DNA from: Rhizobiaceae bacterium
Lineage (GTDB): Bacteria; Pseudomonadota; Alphaproteobacteria; Rhizobiales; Rhizobiaceae
Direction: 5' to 3'
NCBI GenBank assembly: GCA_019635755.1
Contig: JAHBYW010000005.1
Coordinates: 186,001-250,000, forward strand
Length of the DNA stretch: 64,000 nt
Under the pieces are notes generated by a model. That model was not told where the DNA came from. It ran no database searches and saw only the letters and a list, made by a program, of their open reading frames with translations. Positions 1 through 9,951 of this stretch are shown here, in pieces. Position 1 is the stretch's first letter. Each line of letters begins with the position of its first letter. The translations under genes and the position numbers were made by a program.

Positions 1-216
1 CATTTCCAGGCGCGCGACATGATCCTGCGCAAGGAGGATCCGCGCTTCGGGGACATCGCCATTCCCGGCATCGCGCCAAAGCTGTCACAGACGCCAGGGG
101 ACGTGTCGTGGCTGGGCGCCGACCGGCCCGGCAAAGACAATGCGGATGTCTACGGCGCACTGCTCGGGATCGGCAGCCGCGAACTGGAACAGCTGGGCGC
201 GGACGGGATCGTCTAG
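1..216 (+). CDS. CaiB/BaiF family (class III) CoA-transferase, C-terminal fragment
   Basis: Open from the window edge in frame 1 to a TAG stop at 214-216, so only about the last 71 residues are visible. The segment (RKEDPRFGDIAIPGIAPKLS, then a late PGKDNADVYGALLG stretch) matches the C-terminal end of class III CoA-transferases, which move CoA between acyl-CoA and a carboxylic acid. A citryl-CoA lyase-like gene converges on it 95 bp away; the two families often sit together in rhizobial genomes, which hints at a shared acyl-CoA pathway. The substrate cannot be read from this fragment. Confidence 0.8.
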   Translation, partial: HFQARDMILRKEDPRFGDIAIPGIAPKLSQTPGDVSWLGADRPGKDNADVYGALLGIGSRELEQLGADGIV

Positions 217-310
217 CCGAGCTGGAGAGGTCATGGCCTATCCGATCTCATTTGGCCGCATCTGTGCGACGCGGTGATTCCACCTTGCTGCAGAATGCTC
301 CGGCCTGCCG

Positions 311-1117
311 CTACTCCGCGGCCGGCGGGCGGCCTGCCGGTCCATCATAGTCGATCGCCTTGTCGGCATGGTTCGACATGATGAAACCGATCGGCCGCTG
401 TGTCTCTTCGTAGACATGCGCGACGAGGCTTGCCGTCCGCGCCAGGATCGGCAGGCCCTTCATGGCGCCGAGCGGATAGCCTGCGTCCAGCATCACGGCG
501 GGAATGGCGCCGCTGACGTTGATCGGCAGCGCACGCCCCATCGCCGCCGGCGCGGCGGCGGCGAGCGCCCGCAGCATCCGCACGTGGTCGCCGGACACGC
601 CCTTCTCGTCGGCCAGCGCCAGCAGGACATTGGCGCGGGGATCGCCCCCGGAGTGCTGCGGATGGCCGATGCCGGGTGCCTTCTGCCGGGCGGCCTTCAG
701 CGCCGCCAGCCCCGCGGAGGCAACCTCGTCATAGGTCTGGCCGCTTTCGCGTGCCTCGGCGACCAGGTCCGCGAGAAAGCGCCCCGCCACTTCCGAACTT
801 CCGGCGACAACAGTGCCCATGCCCAGGATGCCGGCGGCGATCGCGCCTTGCGTGGCCTCCGGCGCGGCGGCGAGCGTGAGGCGCGCCGCCTGGACCGACG
901 GCACCAGCCCATGCTCGGCGATGGCGACCATCACGGCGTCCGTGAAGAACCGCTGGAGGTCGGTCGGCATCGCGCCGGTGACCAGGAAGTAGAAATAGTC
1001 GGTGAAGCCGACCTTGCCGATCAGGTCACCGCATAGGTCCTTGCCGCGCACCGTGATCGAGTCTGCATCCGCCGTGGCGATCGCCGTCAGATTGCCGTCC
1101 TGCTTGCCGATGCGCAT
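311..1117 (-). CDS. Citryl-CoA lyase-like (citrate synthase superfamily) protein
   Basis: 268 residues, much shorter than a full citrate synthase (about 430) and close to the stand-alone citryl-CoA lyase-like proteins of alphaproteobacteria. Visible family features are the N-terminal IRGKDLCGDLIGK-like segment (here VRGKDLCGDLIGK), the TDYFYFLVTG segment, and the active-site region PGIGHPQHSGGDPR, which corresponds to the GxGHxxH...DPR signature around a catalytic His. Expected chemistry is reversible cleavage or condensation of a citryl-CoA-type thioester. It converges on the CoA-transferase gene rather than forming an operon with it. A methylcitrate-like or other small CoA lyase activity is an alternative. 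Confidence 0.8.
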   Translation of the reverse strand: MRIGKQDGNLTAIATADADSITVRGKDLCGDLIGKVGFTDYFYFLVTGAMPTDLQRFFTDAVMVAIAEHGLVPSVQAARLTLAAAPEATQGAIAAGILGMGTVVAGSSEVAGRFLADLVAEARESGQTYDEVASAGLAALKAARQKAPGIGHPQHSGGDPRANVLLALADEKGVSGDHVRMLRALAAAAPAAMGRALPINVSGAIPAVMLDAGYPLGAMKGLPILARTASLVAHVYEETQRPIGFIMSNHADKAIDYDGPAGRPPAAE

Positions 1118-1316
1118 GCCGCTCCCACCGTTTGAATTCGTGCCAACACTCTAGTCGCCAACAAGATCATTCCGCCACCCCATGCGACGAAGATGTGCGC
1201 CGGCGATCGGCGTGCGGCGTCTTGCGCGGGGTTGCGCAAACATCCGGGCGCCGATGGGCCATTTGTTCTCTCACGAGCCGCGGCAATGGTGCCCGGCCGG
1301 TCAAGAAGAGAGGAGA

Positions 1317-1652
1317 ATGACCATGTTCAAGAAGCTCACCACCGCCGCCCTCACCGCGCTGGCCATCGCCGCCGGCGGCATCGGGACGGCCCAGGCAGGA
1401 TATGTCGGCGCCTACGAGTCGGAGACCTATTCGCAGGTCTACTTCGCCGGCAACTACACGGAAGTCTGCATCGAAGGCGACGGGTGGTCCGATATCGACC
1501 TGTCGGTCTACGACGAGAACGGCAACCTGATCGACGCCAGCACCGGTTCCGGCGCGTTCGAATGCGTCTCCTTCACGCCGGCCTGGACGGGGCAGTTCAC
1601 CTTCGTCGTCGAGAACTATGGCGAAGGCACGCAGTTCCGGTGGGTCGTCTGA
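1317..1652 (+). CDS. Small secreted protein of unknown function
   Basis: 111 residues. The ATG at 1317 is preceded by AGAGGAG at about 6 nt and opens a clear Sec signal peptide (MTMFKKLTTAALTALAIAAG) ending near AQA|G. The mature part of about 85 residues is acidic and rich in Tyr, Gly and Asp, has two Cys (in TEVCIEG and AFECVSF) that could form a disulfide, and a pattern (DLSVYDENGNLID...WTGQFTFVVEN) resembling the beta-sandwich bacterial pre-peptidase C-terminal (PPC) domain. I do not recognise a specific family; an extracytoplasmic binding role is inference. A strong hairpin follows at 1717-1744. Confidence 0.7.
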   Translation: MTMFKKLTTAALTALAIAAGGIGTAQAGYVGAYESETYSQVYFAGNYTEVCIEGDGWSDIDLSVYDENGNLIDASTGSGAFECVSFTPAWTGQFTFVVENYGEGTQFRWVV

Positions 1653-1716
1653 CCGGACGAGCGCCTGCATGGCGCTTCGGCAAGAGGCAGGCAGCGACCA
1701 ACAGTGCCAGACGCGA

Positions 1717-1744
1717 CCGGCCCGGCGAGCGATCGCCGGGCCGG
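1717..1744. terminator. Perfect 12-bp hairpin with GCGA tetraloop, bidirectional terminator candidate
   Basis: Arms 1717-1728 and 1733-1744 are exact reverse complements around a 4-nt GCGA (GNRA-type) loop. It lies between two convergent genes, the small secreted protein and the DNA glycosylase, where a shared terminator is expected. There is no U-tract on either side, so termination would be atypical. Confidence 0.6.
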
Positions 1745-1767
1745 CTGCGTTGCGGGCGGGCTGCGCG

Positions 1768-2331
1768 TCAGGCCCGTGGAAACCGGCGGCTGAGGAACGC
1801 CGACCCCGCCAGTCCGAACCGCCAAGGGGCGTCGACGGCGCGGGTGATGCCGATACGCGGCCCGGCGATCGTCGCCAATGGCTCCGCAGGCAGCGCGAGG
1901 CGGAACGGCGGCCGGTCGAGGGCCCGCCCGTCCAGCCGGATGTCGACGCCGAGCGCCTGGCAGAGCCGCCCGGGCCCCGCACAGAGCAGACGGTCCACCT
2001 CGGTCGCCCTGCGTGCCCGCATGAGCCCGATCTTCCACTTCGGCTGGATGGCGCGGATGAGAACGGCGCTGCCCGGCCGGCACACGAAGTTGAGGCACCA
2101 GTGGATGCCGTATGAGCGGTAGACATAGGCGTGTCCCGGTGGCCCGAACATCGCGCCGTTGCGGGGCGTCGGTCCGCGAAAGCTGTGGGATGCCGGGTCG
2201 TCCGGCTCGTAGGCTTCCGTCTCCACGATCAGTCCGCCGGCACCCGACACAGTGAGCGCGGCCCCGATGATATCGGCTGCCACGTCGACGGCGGAGCGGT
2301 CGAAGAAGCGGTCCGGGGCGAGCGGTTTCAT
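1768..2331 (-). CDS. 3-methyladenine DNA glycosylase (AAG/MPG family)
   Basis: 187 residues from ATG at 2331, the usual length for bacterial AAG-type glycosylases. The N-terminus [18 protein letters not shown], the catalytic-region motif [19 protein letters not shown] (general-base Glu), [19 protein letters not shown] and [13 protein letters not shown] all match the family. It excises alkylated purines such as 3-methyladenine from DNA in base-excision repair. The open frame continues far upstream without a stop, but only this segment has protein-family signal; the upstream part is antisense to the polyol operon and is a high-GC artefact. Confidence 0.93.
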   Translation of the reverse strand: MKPLAPDRFFDRSAVDVAADIIGAALTVSGAGGLIVETEAYEPDDPASHSFRGPTPRNGAMFGPPGHAYVYRSYGIHWCLNFVCRPGSAVLIRAIQPKWKIGLMRARRATEVDRLLCAGPGRLCQALGVDIRLDGRALDRPPFRLALPAEPLATIAGPRIGITRAVDAPWRFGLAGSAFLSRRFPRA

Positions 2332-2420
2332 GGCGGCGGTCCCTTTGGCCGGCTGGGCGAATGGAACATTGCCCGACGCGACGAGTTGCTTCGCCACGCA
2401 ATCAGATCGGAGCGAGTCAA

Positions 2421-2687
2421 ATGGACGCGGCACGCGAAGGCAAGGGTGAAGCACCGATCGGCGACGAGGTGCAGTCAGGCCTCGACGCCCTGGAAGACCT
2501 CGGGGAGGACACCGGAACGGAACCGGTGCTGGTGCCCGAGAACGGCGATTTTCGGTATGAGGAGGACGAGGGTAGCCAGAGCCCCGAGGAAGAGGACGAC
2601 AATCCGTACGGAGACAGCGACGAGGCTCTTCCCGATGACAAGGAGGAAGCGGCGATGGCGAGGGCGCTCCGCGATGCCGGCAAATAG
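2421..2687 (+). CDS. Small highly acidic hypothetical protein
   Basis: 88 residues from ATG at 2421, with GGAGCGAG upstream. Very rich in Glu and Asp, especially a run in the middle ([20 protein letters not shown]), with no hydrophobic segment; likely a soluble, largely disordered protein. It starts 90 bp from the divergent DNA glycosylase start. I recognise no family. An earlier in-frame ATG at 2361 has no better support. Confidence 0.5.
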   Translation: MDAAREGKGEAPIGDEVQSGLDALEDLGEDTGTEPVLVPENGDFRYEEDEGSQSPEEEDDNPYGDSDEALPDDKEEAAMARALRDAGK

Positions 2688-2797
2688 CGGGGCTTCGCTC
2701 CGAAGGCGTGGAACCTTCTGCCGCACTTCCCGTTATCGGATTGCAATGGAGTGATCCGAATGGTGAAACATCCATTCGGTTTGCGACACTGCAAACG

Positions 2798-2830
2798 GAG
2801 CCCGGATCGAGCATCGCGCTCGCCGGGCTC
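2798..2830 (+). terminator. Hairpin after the acidic small protein gene
   Basis: GAGCCCGG at 2798-2805 pairs with CCGGGCTC at 2823-2830 across a 17-nt loop, just upstream of the sensor kinase gene. There is no clear U-tract, so this is a weak terminator or an mRNA structure. Confidence 0.35.
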
Positions 2831-2874
2831 TCTGTCGTGGGGCTCGGCTGCCGGCGCGGTCGGGCGGGATGTGA

Positions 2875-4311
2875 ATGGTGCTGACGGATAGTTTCACCGG
2901 CCGGCGAGCCGGGGCGCAGGCGCTCGACGGTCGAATTTCGGATGCCCGTCTTCTGGACGCCCTTCCCGTTGCCGTCTACACGACCGACGCCGAAGGCCGC
3001 ATCACCTATTTCAACGAAGCCGCCGCCACGCTGTGGGGCCACAGGCCGATCGTCGGCGAAACCCGCTGGTGCGGCACCTGGCGGCTCTACACGCCGCATG
3101 GGGATCCTCAGCAGCATTCCGATTCCGCCCTCGCCGTGGCGATCCGGGAGCGGCGTCAACCCGACTGGGTGCCGGCGATCCTCGAGCGACCAGACGGAAC
3201 GCGCATCCCGTTCAGCAGCTTCCCGGTCCTCCTGTTCGACCAGGCCGGCAATCTGACCGGCGCGATCAACACCCTGATGGACATCAGCCGCCAGCATGAC
3301 GCCGCAGCCGCGGATCTGCGCATGGCGGCGATCGTCGATTCGTCGCTCGACGCCATCGTCAGCAAGGACCTGACCAGCACCATCACGAGCTGGAACTCGG
3401 CGGCCGAACAGCTGTTCGGTTACACAGCTGAGGAAGCCGTCGGCCGCAACGTGGCCATGCTCTTCCCCGACGACCGCCAGCACGAGGAGGCGGTGATCAT
3501 CGGCCGGATCCAGCGCGGCGAGCGCGTCGAGACCTACGAGACGATCCGCCGCCGCAAGGACGGAACGCTGATCCCCGTGTCTCTGACCGTGTCGCCGATA
3601 CGCGACGCCGCGGGCCGCATCGTCGGCGCCTCCAAGATCGCCCGCGACATCAGCGCCAGCAAGGACAGCGAGAAGCGCATCCGCCTGCTGATGCGCGAGG
3701 TCAATCACCGCGTGAAGAACCAGTACGCGGTGATCCTGTCGATGATCCGCGAGACGAACAAGCGCGCGCAGGGGTCGGCCGATTTCGAGCGCCAGGTGCG
3801 TGAGCGCATCATGGCCCTGTCGCGCTCCCACGACCTCCTCGTCATGGGGGATTGGAAAGGCACGACGATCAACGACCTGCTTCGGTCGCAGGTCACGCCA
3901 TTCGGCGGCGAGGACATGGTGGAGATGTTGGGTCCGCCGCTCATGCTTAACCCGTCGGCCGTGCAATATCTGGGCATCGCCTTCCATGAACTGGCGACCA
4001 ACTCGTCGAAATACGGCGCACTCTCCGGCCATGACGGCCGCATCCGGGTCTCCTGGTCGGTGGAGGGGGAAGGCCCCGACCGGCGTTTCCATCTGACCTG
4101 GGAAGAGACCGGCGGTCAGACCGGCGGCGCCGGCGACGGCGGCGGTGGATTTGGAACGGTGGTGCTGGAGCGCGTCACGCCGCAGGCCGTCGGCGGCCAG
4201 GGCCGCGTGGTCTACGACGCGGCCGGAATGCGCTGGATTCTCGAGGCGCCGATGCATTTCGTCGAGCCCTCGTCGCCGACGGGACCGGACTGGCAATTGT
4301 CCCATCAGTGA
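2875..4311 (+). CDS. PAS-PAS sensor histidine kinase of the HWE/HisKA_2 type
   Basis: 478 residues with no transmembrane segment, so probably a cytoplasmic sensor. A PAS domain spans about residues 20-140 ([20 protein letters not shown]), a second about 145-262 ([20 protein letters not shown], ending in [10 protein letters not shown]). The kinase core follows: phospho-acceptor His278 in [19 protein letters not shown], the N box [14 protein letters not shown], and LTWEETGG, the W-x-E motif that defines HWE kinases, followed by a Gly-rich GGGGFGT loop. HWE kinases in rhizobia usually sense light, redox or general stress and phosphorylate small response regulators. No receiver gene adjoins it. 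Confidence 0.9.
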   Translation: MVLTDSFTGRRAGAQALDGRISDARLLDALPVAVYTTDAEGRITYFNEAAATLWGHRPIVGETRWCGTWRLYTPHGDPQQHSDSALAVAIRERRQPDWVPAILERPDGTRIPFSSFPVLLFDQAGNLTGAINTLMDISRQHDAAAADLRMAAIVDSSLDAIVSKDLTSTITSWNSAAEQLFGYTAEEAVGRNVAMLFPDDRQHEEAVIIGRIQRGERVETYETIRRRKDGTLIPVSLTVSPIRDAAGRIVGASKIARDISASKDSEKRIRLLMREVNHRVKNQYAVILSMIRETNKRAQGSADFERQVRERIMALSRSHDLLVMGDWKGTTINDLLRSQVTPFGGEDMVEMLGPPLMLNPSAVQYLGIAFHELATNSSKYGALSGHDGRIRVSWSVEGEGPDRRFHLTWEETGGQTGGAGDGGGGFGTVVLERVTPQAVGGQGRVVYDAAGMRWILEAPMHFVEPSSPTGPDWQLSHQ

Positions 4312-4419
4312 GCGGAAGCCCGTCAAGCCCAAACGGACTTTTGCGCCCTGCGCGGTCTTGACGGCCCGGTCATTCATGCCGATTTTGCCGACGCATCCAG
4401 CGGAGGAAGGCGGAGCGGC

Positions 4420-5373
4420 ATGGCTCGTCCGGACAGCGGCAGCCCCAGGCATGACGACGCCGCGCGTGCGGGCTGGCTGTACTACGTCGCCGGCAACACG
4501 CAGGACCAGATCGCCGCGAAGCTTGGCGTGTCGCGGCAGAGCGCCCAGCGGCTGGTTTCGCTGGCGATGACCGAGGGGCTGGTGAAGGTGCGCCTCGACC
4601 ATCCCATCGCCGCCTGCCTGGACCTGGCGGCGCGCCTGCAGTCGCGTTTCGCGCTCGACCATGTCGAGGTCGTTCCGAGCGACCCCGGCAATCCGTCGAC
4701 GGTCATCGGCGTCGCCGAAGCCGCGGCCGCAGAGATCGAGCGACGGCTCCGGTCGGCGGATCCCATCGTGATGGCCATCGGCACGGGCCGCACCCTGAAG
4801 GCGGCTATCGAGCAACTCTCGCCGATGGAGTGCCCGCAGCACAAGGTCGTGTCGCTGACCGGCAACATCGCGCCCGACGGATCGGCGGCGTACTACAACG
4901 TCATCTTCACGATGACCGACAGGATTAAGGCGCGCAGCTTCCCCATGCCGCTGCCGGTCATCGCGTCGTCTCCGCAGGAGCGGGAGATGCTCCATGGCCA
5001 GGCGATGATCAAGCCGACCCTGGATCTTGCCGCGCAGGCCGACGTGACGTTCGTCGGCATCGGCGACCTCGGTCCCGATGCGCCGCTCTACCAGGACGGC
5101 TTCATCAGCGAGGCGGAACTCAAGGCGCTGCAGAAGGCCGGCGCGGTCGCCGAGATCGTCGGTTGGGCGTTCGACCGTGACGGGCGAATGATCGACGGCA
5201 GCACCAATGACCGCGTTGCATCCGCACCGCTGCCTTCGCGCGAACGCTCGCTCGTGATCGCGCTGGCGATGGGCGAGAAGAAGCTTGCCGGCATCCGCGC
5301 CGCGCTTACCCGCCGTCTCATCAACGGCCTGATCACCGACGAGGCGACGGCCCGCGGGCTCCTCGCCGACTAG
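4420..5373 (+). CDS. smoC: SorC/SmoC-family sugar-responsive transcriptional regulator
   Basis: 317 residues. An N-terminal helix-turn-helix (about 15-60: [30 protein letters not shown]) precedes the sugar-phosphate-sensing SorC domain ([19 protein letters not shown], then [20 protein letters not shown]). SorC proteins resemble DeoR effector domains and bind phosphorylated sugars. The gene is immediately upstream of, and codirectional with, the polyol ABC transporter, matching SmoC of the rhizobial and Rhodobacter sorbitol/mannitol operon. An inverted repeat at 5496-5519 in front of smoE is a candidate target. Confidence 0.9.
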   Translation: MARPDSGSPRHDDAARAGWLYYVAGNTQDQIAAKLGVSRQSAQRLVSLAMTEGLVKVRLDHPIAACLDLAARLQSRFALDHVEVVPSDPGNPSTVIGVAEAAAAEIERRLRSADPIVMAIGTGRTLKAAIEQLSPMECPQHKVVSLTGNIAPDGSAAYYNVIFTMTDRIKARSFPMPLPVIASSPQEREMLHGQAMIKPTLDLAAQADVTFVGIGDLGPDAPLYQDGFISEAELKALQKAGAVAEIVGWAFDRDGRMIDGSTNDRVASAPLPSRERSLVIALAMGEKKLAGIRAALTRRLINGLITDEATARGLLAD

Positions 5374-5458
5374 CCGCAACACCCCGCAGCCCGACCGCGA
5401 ACGCCGGCCCATGCGTAGGCGCCGCCGCGCCGTGCTGCACTGCAACAACGAATCCCGC

Positions 5459-5464
5459 TTGACG
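5459..5464 (+). promoter_or_regulatory. Possible -35 element upstream of smoE
   Basis: TTGACG lies 75 bp before the smoE ATG. A TAATTG-like -10 occurs at 5484 but at a long 19-nt spacing, so the promoter call is weak. The 165-bp gap between smoC and smoE is the natural place for the operon promoter. Confidence 0.3.
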
Positions 5465-5495
5465 CAAGGATCGACTTTATGAGTAATTGCCCATA

Positions 5496-5519
5496 GCCAA
5501 AGCATTTGCTCACTTTGGC
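5496..5519. promoter_or_regulatory. Inverted repeat, candidate SmoC operator
   Basis: GCCAAAG (5496-5502) and CTTTGGC (5513-5519) form a perfect 7-bp inverted repeat with a 10-bp spacer, roughly one helical turn between half-sites. It ends just before the TTGGGAGG ribosome-binding region of smoE. A role as a regulator-binding site is inferred from position and symmetry; a 5' UTR stem-loop is the alternative. Confidence 0.45.
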
Positions 5520-5538
5520 CTCTTGGGAGGATTTCTAG

Positions 5539-6849
5539 ATGAAACTGAACACGCTCATCCTGAGCCTGTGCGGTGCGAGCGCGTTTGCGTTTGCCGCGCA
5601 CGCTCAGTCGATCACCATCGCCACGGTCAACAATGGCGACATGATCCGCATGCAGAAGCTCACCGACGACTTCACGGCAAAGAACCCGGACATCCAGCTG
5701 AACTGGGTGACGCTGGAAGAGAACGTGCTGCGCGAGCGCGTCACCACCGACATCGCCACGAAGGGCGGCCAGTACGACGTCATGACCATCGGCACCTACG
5801 AGGTCCCGATCTGGGCGAAGCAGAACTGGCTCCTGCCGCTCGACAACCTCGGCGCCGACTATGACGTGGACGACATCATCCCGGCGATCCGCGGCGGCCT
5901 GTCGGCCGACGGCAAGCTCTACGCCGCGCCGTTCTACGGCGAGTCGTCCTTCATCATGTACCGCACCGACCTGATGGAGAAGGCGGGGCTCACCATGCCC
6001 GACGCGCCCACCTGGGAGTTCGTCGCCGACGCGGCGCGCAAGATGACCGACCGCGCCAACGACATCAACGGCATCTGCCTGCGCGGCAAGGCCGGCTGGG
6101 GCGAGAACATGGCGTTCCTGACCGCGACCTCGAACTCGTTCGGTGCGCGCTGGTTCGACGAGCAGTGGAAGCCGCAGTTCGACCAGCCCGAGTGGAAGCA
6201 GACGCTGGAATTCTACGTGAACCTGATGAAGGACGCCGGCCCGGCGGGTGCGTCGTCGAACGGCTTCAACGAGAACCTGGCGCTGTTCCAGCAGGGCAAG
6301 TGCGGCATGTGGATCGACGCGACCGTCGCGGCGTCCTTCGTGTCGAATCCGAAGGACTCGACCGTCGCCGACAAGGTCGGCTACGCGCTGGCGCCCGACA
6401 ACGGCCTCGGCAAGCGCGGCAACTGGCTGTGGGCCTGGTCGCTGGCGATTCCCGCCGGCACGCAGAAGGCCGAAGCCGCCCAGAAGTTTGTCGCCTGGGC
6501 GACCAGCAAGGCCTATCTCGACCTCGTCGCCTCCAAGGAAGGCTGGGCCAACGTGCCTCCCGGAACGCGCACCTCGCTCTACAACAACCCGGAGTACCAG
6601 AAGGCGGCGCCGTTCGCGAAGATGACGCTCGACTCCATCAACGCGGCCGACCCGACGAACCCGACCGTGAAGCCGGTCCCCTACACGGGCGTCCAGTTCG
6701 TCGCGATCCCGGAATTCCAGGGTCTCGGCACGACCGTCGGGCAGCTCTTCTCGGCTGCGCTCGCCGGGCAGATGTTGGTCGACGACGCGCTGAAGCAAGC
6801 GCAGGATGCGGCCACCGCCACCATGCAGGAAGGCGGCTACATCCAGTAA
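5539..6849 (+). CDS. smoE: Polyol (sorbitol/mannitol) ABC transporter substrate-binding protein
   Basis: 436 residues with a Sec signal peptide ending AHAQ (about residue 22). A GGGAGG ribosome-binding site lies 8-10 nt upstream of the ATG. The body is a family 1 extracellular solute-binding protein ([57 protein letters not shown]), closely resembling SmoE periplasmic polyol binders. It delivers sorbitol, mannitol or a related polyol to the SmoFGK complex. A terminator-like hairpin follows, which would let the binding protein be made in excess over the membrane components. Confidence 0.93.
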   Translation: MKLNTLILSLCGASAFAFAAHAQSITIATVNNGDMIRMQKLTDDFTAKNPDIQLNWVTLEENVLRERVTTDIATKGGQYDVMTIGTYEVPIWAKQNWLLPLDNLGADYDVDDIIPAIRGGLSADGKLYAAPFYGESSFIMYRTDLMEKAGLTMPDAPTWEFVADAARKMTDRANDINGICLRGKAGWGENMAFLTATSNSFGARWFDEQWKPQFDQPEWKQTLEFYVNLMKDAGPAGASSNGFNENLALFQQGKCGMWIDATVAASFVSNPKDSTVADKVGYALAPDNGLGKRGNWLWAWSLAIPAGTQKAEAAQKFVAWATSKAYLDLVASKEGWANVPPGTRTSLYNNPEYQKAAPFAKMTLDSINAADPTNPTVKPVPYTGVQFVAIPEFQGLGTTVGQLFSAALAGQMLVDDALKQAQDAATATMQEGGYIQ

Positions 6850-6863
6850 GCCTCCCAGTGCCT

Positions 6864-6897
6864 GGCCGCCCGGAGCCCAGCCTGGGCGGCCCTTTTT
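6864..6897 (+). terminator. Rho-independent terminator or attenuator between smoE and smoF
   Basis: GGCCGCCC (6864-6871) pairs perfectly with GGGCGGCC (6884-6891), followed by C and five T. This is the classical hairpin plus U-tract and lies 15 bp after the smoE stop. In binding-protein-first operons such partial terminators set the ratio of binding protein to permease. Confidence 0.75.
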
Positions 6898-7065
6898 ATC
6901 CCGAAATGTCCTCTCCCTGCCCCGGCGGGGCGAGGACAGGGCGCGGCGAGACCGGGCCGTCGACACGGACTTGAGGCCGGTGAGAAGCCCGGAACGGGCC
7001 AGCGCCGCATGTCCGCCCCTCTGAGGGGAAACCGCCTTGGGGCGGGCAAAGGGAGGAGTGACGCA

Positions 7066-7938
7066 ATGGCAACCCGACAGACACGCGGGCTGGCGCGCCT
7101 GATGCTCGCGCCATCGGTGATCTTCCTGTTCGTCTGGATGATCGTGCCGCTGGCGATCACGCTGTGGTTCTCGTTCCAGCAGTACAATCCGCTGAACCCG
7201 ATCAACGACCGCTTCGTCTGGTTCGCCAACTACGTCATCTTCTATTCGAATCCCGCATTCTTCGCGGCGATCCTCAACACGCTCGTCCTCGTCGCCAGCG
7301 TGCTCGCGATCACCGTCATAGGCGGCATCCTGCTGGCCCTGCTGCTCGACCAGCCGATGTGGGGACAGGGCATCGTCCGCATCCTGGTGATCTCGCCCTT
7401 CTTCGTCATGCCGCCGGTCGCAGCACTTGTCTGGAAGAACATGATCCTGCATCCGGGCTATGGCGTGACCGCCGACATCGCGCGCTTCTTCGGGCTGCAG
7501 CCGATCGACTGGTTCGCCAACTATCCGCTGTTCTCGATCATCATGATCGTCGCCTGGCAGTGGCTGCCTTTCGCGACGCTGATTCTGCTGACCTCGCTGC
7601 AGTCGCTCGACGGCGAGCAGAAGGAAGCGGCGGAGATGGACGGCGCCGGCTTCCTGTCGCGCTTCTGGTATCTGACGCTGCCGCACCTGTCGCGCGGCAT
7701 CACCGTCGTCATCCTGATCCAGACGATCTTCCTGCTGGCGGTCTACGCCGAGATCCTGGTGACCACGAATGGCGGGCCGGGCTTCGCCTCCACCAACCTG
7801 CCGTTCCTCGTCTACCAGAAGGCGTCGCTGGAATTCCGCATCGGCCAGGCGTCCGCCGGTGGCATCATCGCCGTCATCCTCGCCAACATCGTCGCGTTCT
7901 TCCTGATGCGCGCCGTCGGCAAGAACCTGGACAAGTGA
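7066..7938 (+). CDS. smoF: Polyol ABC transporter permease
   Basis: 290 residues. ATG at 7066 was chosen over an upstream in-frame start at 7009 because GGGAGGAG precedes it at good spacing and [17 protein letters not shown] is the usual N-terminus. Six hydrophobic segments and the binding-protein-dependent permease EAA loop ([20 protein letters not shown]) are visible. It pairs with SmoG to form the inner-membrane channel of the polyol importer. Confidence 0.93.
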   Translation: MATRQTRGLARLMLAPSVIFLFVWMIVPLAITLWFSFQQYNPLNPINDRFVWFANYVIFYSNPAFFAAILNTLVLVASVLAITVIGGILLALLLDQPMWGQGIVRILVISPFFVMPPVAALVWKNMILHPGYGVTADIARFFGLQPIDWFANYPLFSIIMIVAWQWLPFATLILLTSLQSLDGEQKEAAEMDGAGFLSRFWYLTLPHLSRGITVVILIQTIFLLAVYAEILVTTNGGPGFASTNLPFLVYQKASLEFRIGQASAGGIIAVILANIVAFFLMRAVGKNLDK

Positions 7939-7950
7939 GGGGCATCGGAC

Positions 7951-8775
7951 ATGGCTCGTTCCGTCACCACAGGGCACAAGGCGATCGCCACGGCGGGTGC
8001 CTGGATCGTCGCGCTCCTGATCTTCTTCCCGATCCTCTATACGATCATCACCTCGTTCAAGTCCGAGACCGAGGCGATCGCCGGCTTTGACCTGATCCCG
8101 TCCTTCACGACGGAGAGCTATGCCGAGGTGCAGAGCCAGTACAACTACTTCAAGCCGTTCCTGAATTCGGTGCTGCTGTCGGTCGGCTCCACCGTCATCG
8201 CGCTCGCCATCGCCATTCCGGCGGCCTGGTCCATGGCATTCTCGCCGACGCGGCGCACCAAGGACATCCTGATGTGGATGCTGTCGACCAAGATGATGCC
8301 GGCGGTGGCGGTGCTTTTCCCGATGTACATCATCTTCCGCGACCTCGGCCTGCTCGATTCGCGCATCGGTCTGATGATCATGCTCACCATGATCAACCTG
8401 CCGATCGTGGTGTGGATGCTCTACACCTATTTCCGCGAGATCCCCGGCGAGATCCTCGAAGCCGCGCGCATGGACGGCGCATCGCTGTGGAACGAGATCG
8501 TCTACGTGCTCACCCCGATGGCGGTGCCCGGCATCGCGTCCACGATGCTGCTCAACATCATCCTCGCGTGGAACGAGGCGTTCTGGACGATCCGGCTCAC
8601 CACGACAGACGCCGCACCGCTGACCGCGTTCATCAGCTCCTTCTCCAGCCCTCAGGGCCTGTTCTGGGCGAAGCTGTCGGCGGCATCGACGCTGGCCATC
8701 GCGCCGATCCTGATCATGGGGTGGTTCAGCCAGAAGCAGCTCGTGCGGGGCCTGACGTTCGGCGCGGTCAAGTAG
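7951..8775 (+). CDS. smoG: Polyol ABC transporter permease
   Basis: 274 residues, 12 bp after smoF. MalG/SmoG-type permease: first membrane segment [20 protein letters not shown], then the EAA loop [20 protein letters not shown] that contacts the ATPase. It forms the heterodimeric channel with SmoF. Same strand and very short spacing support cotranscription. Confidence 0.93.
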   Translation: MARSVTTGHKAIATAGAWIVALLIFFPILYTIITSFKSETEAIAGFDLIPSFTTESYAEVQSQYNYFKPFLNSVLLSVGSTVIALAIAIPAAWSMAFSPTRRTKDILMWMLSTKMMPAVAVLFPMYIIFRDLGLLDSRIGLMIMLTMINLPIVVWMLYTYFREIPGEILEAARMDGASLWNEIVYVLTPMAVPGIASTMLLNIILAWNEAFWTIRLTTTDAAPLTAFISSFSSPQGLFWAKLSAASTLAIAPILIMGWFSQKQLVRGLTFGAVK

Positions 8776-8811
8776 GCAGAGCGACAAGAACAGATTCCTG
8801 GGAGGGAACAC

Positions 8812-9810
8812 ATGGGCCAGATCACGCTCACGGACGTCCACAAGTCCTTCGGCTCGACGGTGATCATTCCGAAGATCAACCTCGAGATCGAGGACGGCGA
8901 GTTCGTCGTCTTCGTCGGCCCGTCCGGCTGCGGCAAGTCCACGCTGCTGCGCCTGATCGCGGGGCTCGAGGACACGTCGGCCGGGACCATCTCCATCGAC
9001 GGCCGCGACGTGACGCAGGCCGCGCCGGCCAAGCGCGGCCTGGCGATGGTCTTCCAGTCCTATGCGCTCTATCCGCACATGACGGTGGCGAAGAACATCG
9101 CCTTTCCGCTGAAGATGGCGGGCGAATCGCCCGAGACGATCGAACGCAAGGTCCAGGACGCGGCGCGCGTCCTCAATCTCACCAACTACCTGGAGCGGCG
9201 TCCGGGCCAGCTCTCCGGCGGCCAGCGACAGCGCGTCGCCATCGGCCGCGCGATCGTGCGCAACCCCTCGGCCTTCCTGTTCGACGAACCGCTGTCCAAT
9301 CTCGACGCGGCGCTGCGCGGCACGATGCGGCTGGAGATCAGCGAACTGCACCAGCAGCTCAAGACGACCATGATCTATGTCACCCACGATCAGGTCGAGG
9401 CGATGACGATGGCGGACAAGATCGTCGTCCTCAATGCCGGCAACATCGAGCAGGTCGGCTCTCCGCTCGACCTCTACCGCAACCCGAAGAACCTCTTCGT
9501 CGCCGGCTTCATCGGCTCGCCGAAGATGAACCTGATCGAGGGCGCCGAAGCCGACAAGCGAGGCGCGAAGACGATCGGCATCCGGCCGGAGCACCTGGCG
9601 CTGTCCACCGACAAGGGCGACTGGAAGGGAACCGTCGGCGTCACCGAGCGGCTCGGCGCCGACACCTTCGTCCATGTCCATGCGAACAGCCTGGGCACGC
9701 TGAATGTCCGCGCCGGCGGCGAGGTCCAGCTCGATCATGGCCAGACCGTTTTCCTGACGCCCGATCCGGCCAAGCTGCACAGGTTCGGCGCCGACGGAAA
9801 GGCGATGTGA
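8812..9810 (+). CDS. smoK: Polyol ABC transporter ATP-binding protein
   Basis: 332 residues, MalK/UgpC-type. Walker [10 protein letters not shown] near residue 36, Q-loop [13 protein letters not shown], signature [15 protein letters not shown], Walker [15 protein letters not shown], switch His in [14 protein letters not shown], and a C-terminal regulatory TOBE-like region ([10 protein letters not shown]). A GGGAGG site precedes the ATG. It powers the SmoEFG importer; C-terminal regulatory domains of this kind can also take part in signalling. Confidence 0.94.
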   Translation: MGQITLTDVHKSFGSTVIIPKINLEIEDGEFVVFVGPSGCGKSTLLRLIAGLEDTSAGTISIDGRDVTQAAPAKRGLAMVFQSYALYPHMTVAKNIAFPLKMAGESPETIERKVQDAARVLNLTNYLERRPGQLSGGQRQRVAIGRAIVRNPSAFLFDEPLSNLDAALRGTMRLEISELHQQLKTTMIYVTHDQVEAMTMADKIVVLNAGNIEQVGSPLDLYRNPKNLFVAGFIGSPKMNLIEGAEADKRGAKTIGIRPEHLALSTDKGDWKGTVGVTERLGADTFVHVHANSLGTLNVRAGGEVQLDHGQTVFLTPDPAKLHRFGADGKAM

Positions 9811-9840
9811 GGTGAGCGTAGTGACGGAATTTACCTCCGC

Positions 9841-9920
9841 CCCTGACCTCTCCCCGCAAGGGGGAGGGGAAGCTGCCGCGCCCTTGTCCCCCGCCCCCTC
9901 GCGGGGAGGGGGTGGGGGTG
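9841..9920. repeat. Intergenic GC-rich palindromic repeat (type C)
   Basis: Two inverted GC-rich blocks (CCTCTCCCCGCAAGGGGGAGG and CCCCCTCGCGGGGAGGGGG) flank a short GGGGAAGCTGCCGCGCC core. The same core and arms recur at 56821-56901, so this is a dispersed element. It sits between smoK and the dehydrogenase gene inside the polyol operon, where it may shape mRNA stability. Confidence 0.75.
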
Positions 9921-9951
9921 CAAATCCGACGCGGTTCCCCGGGAGGTTCCG

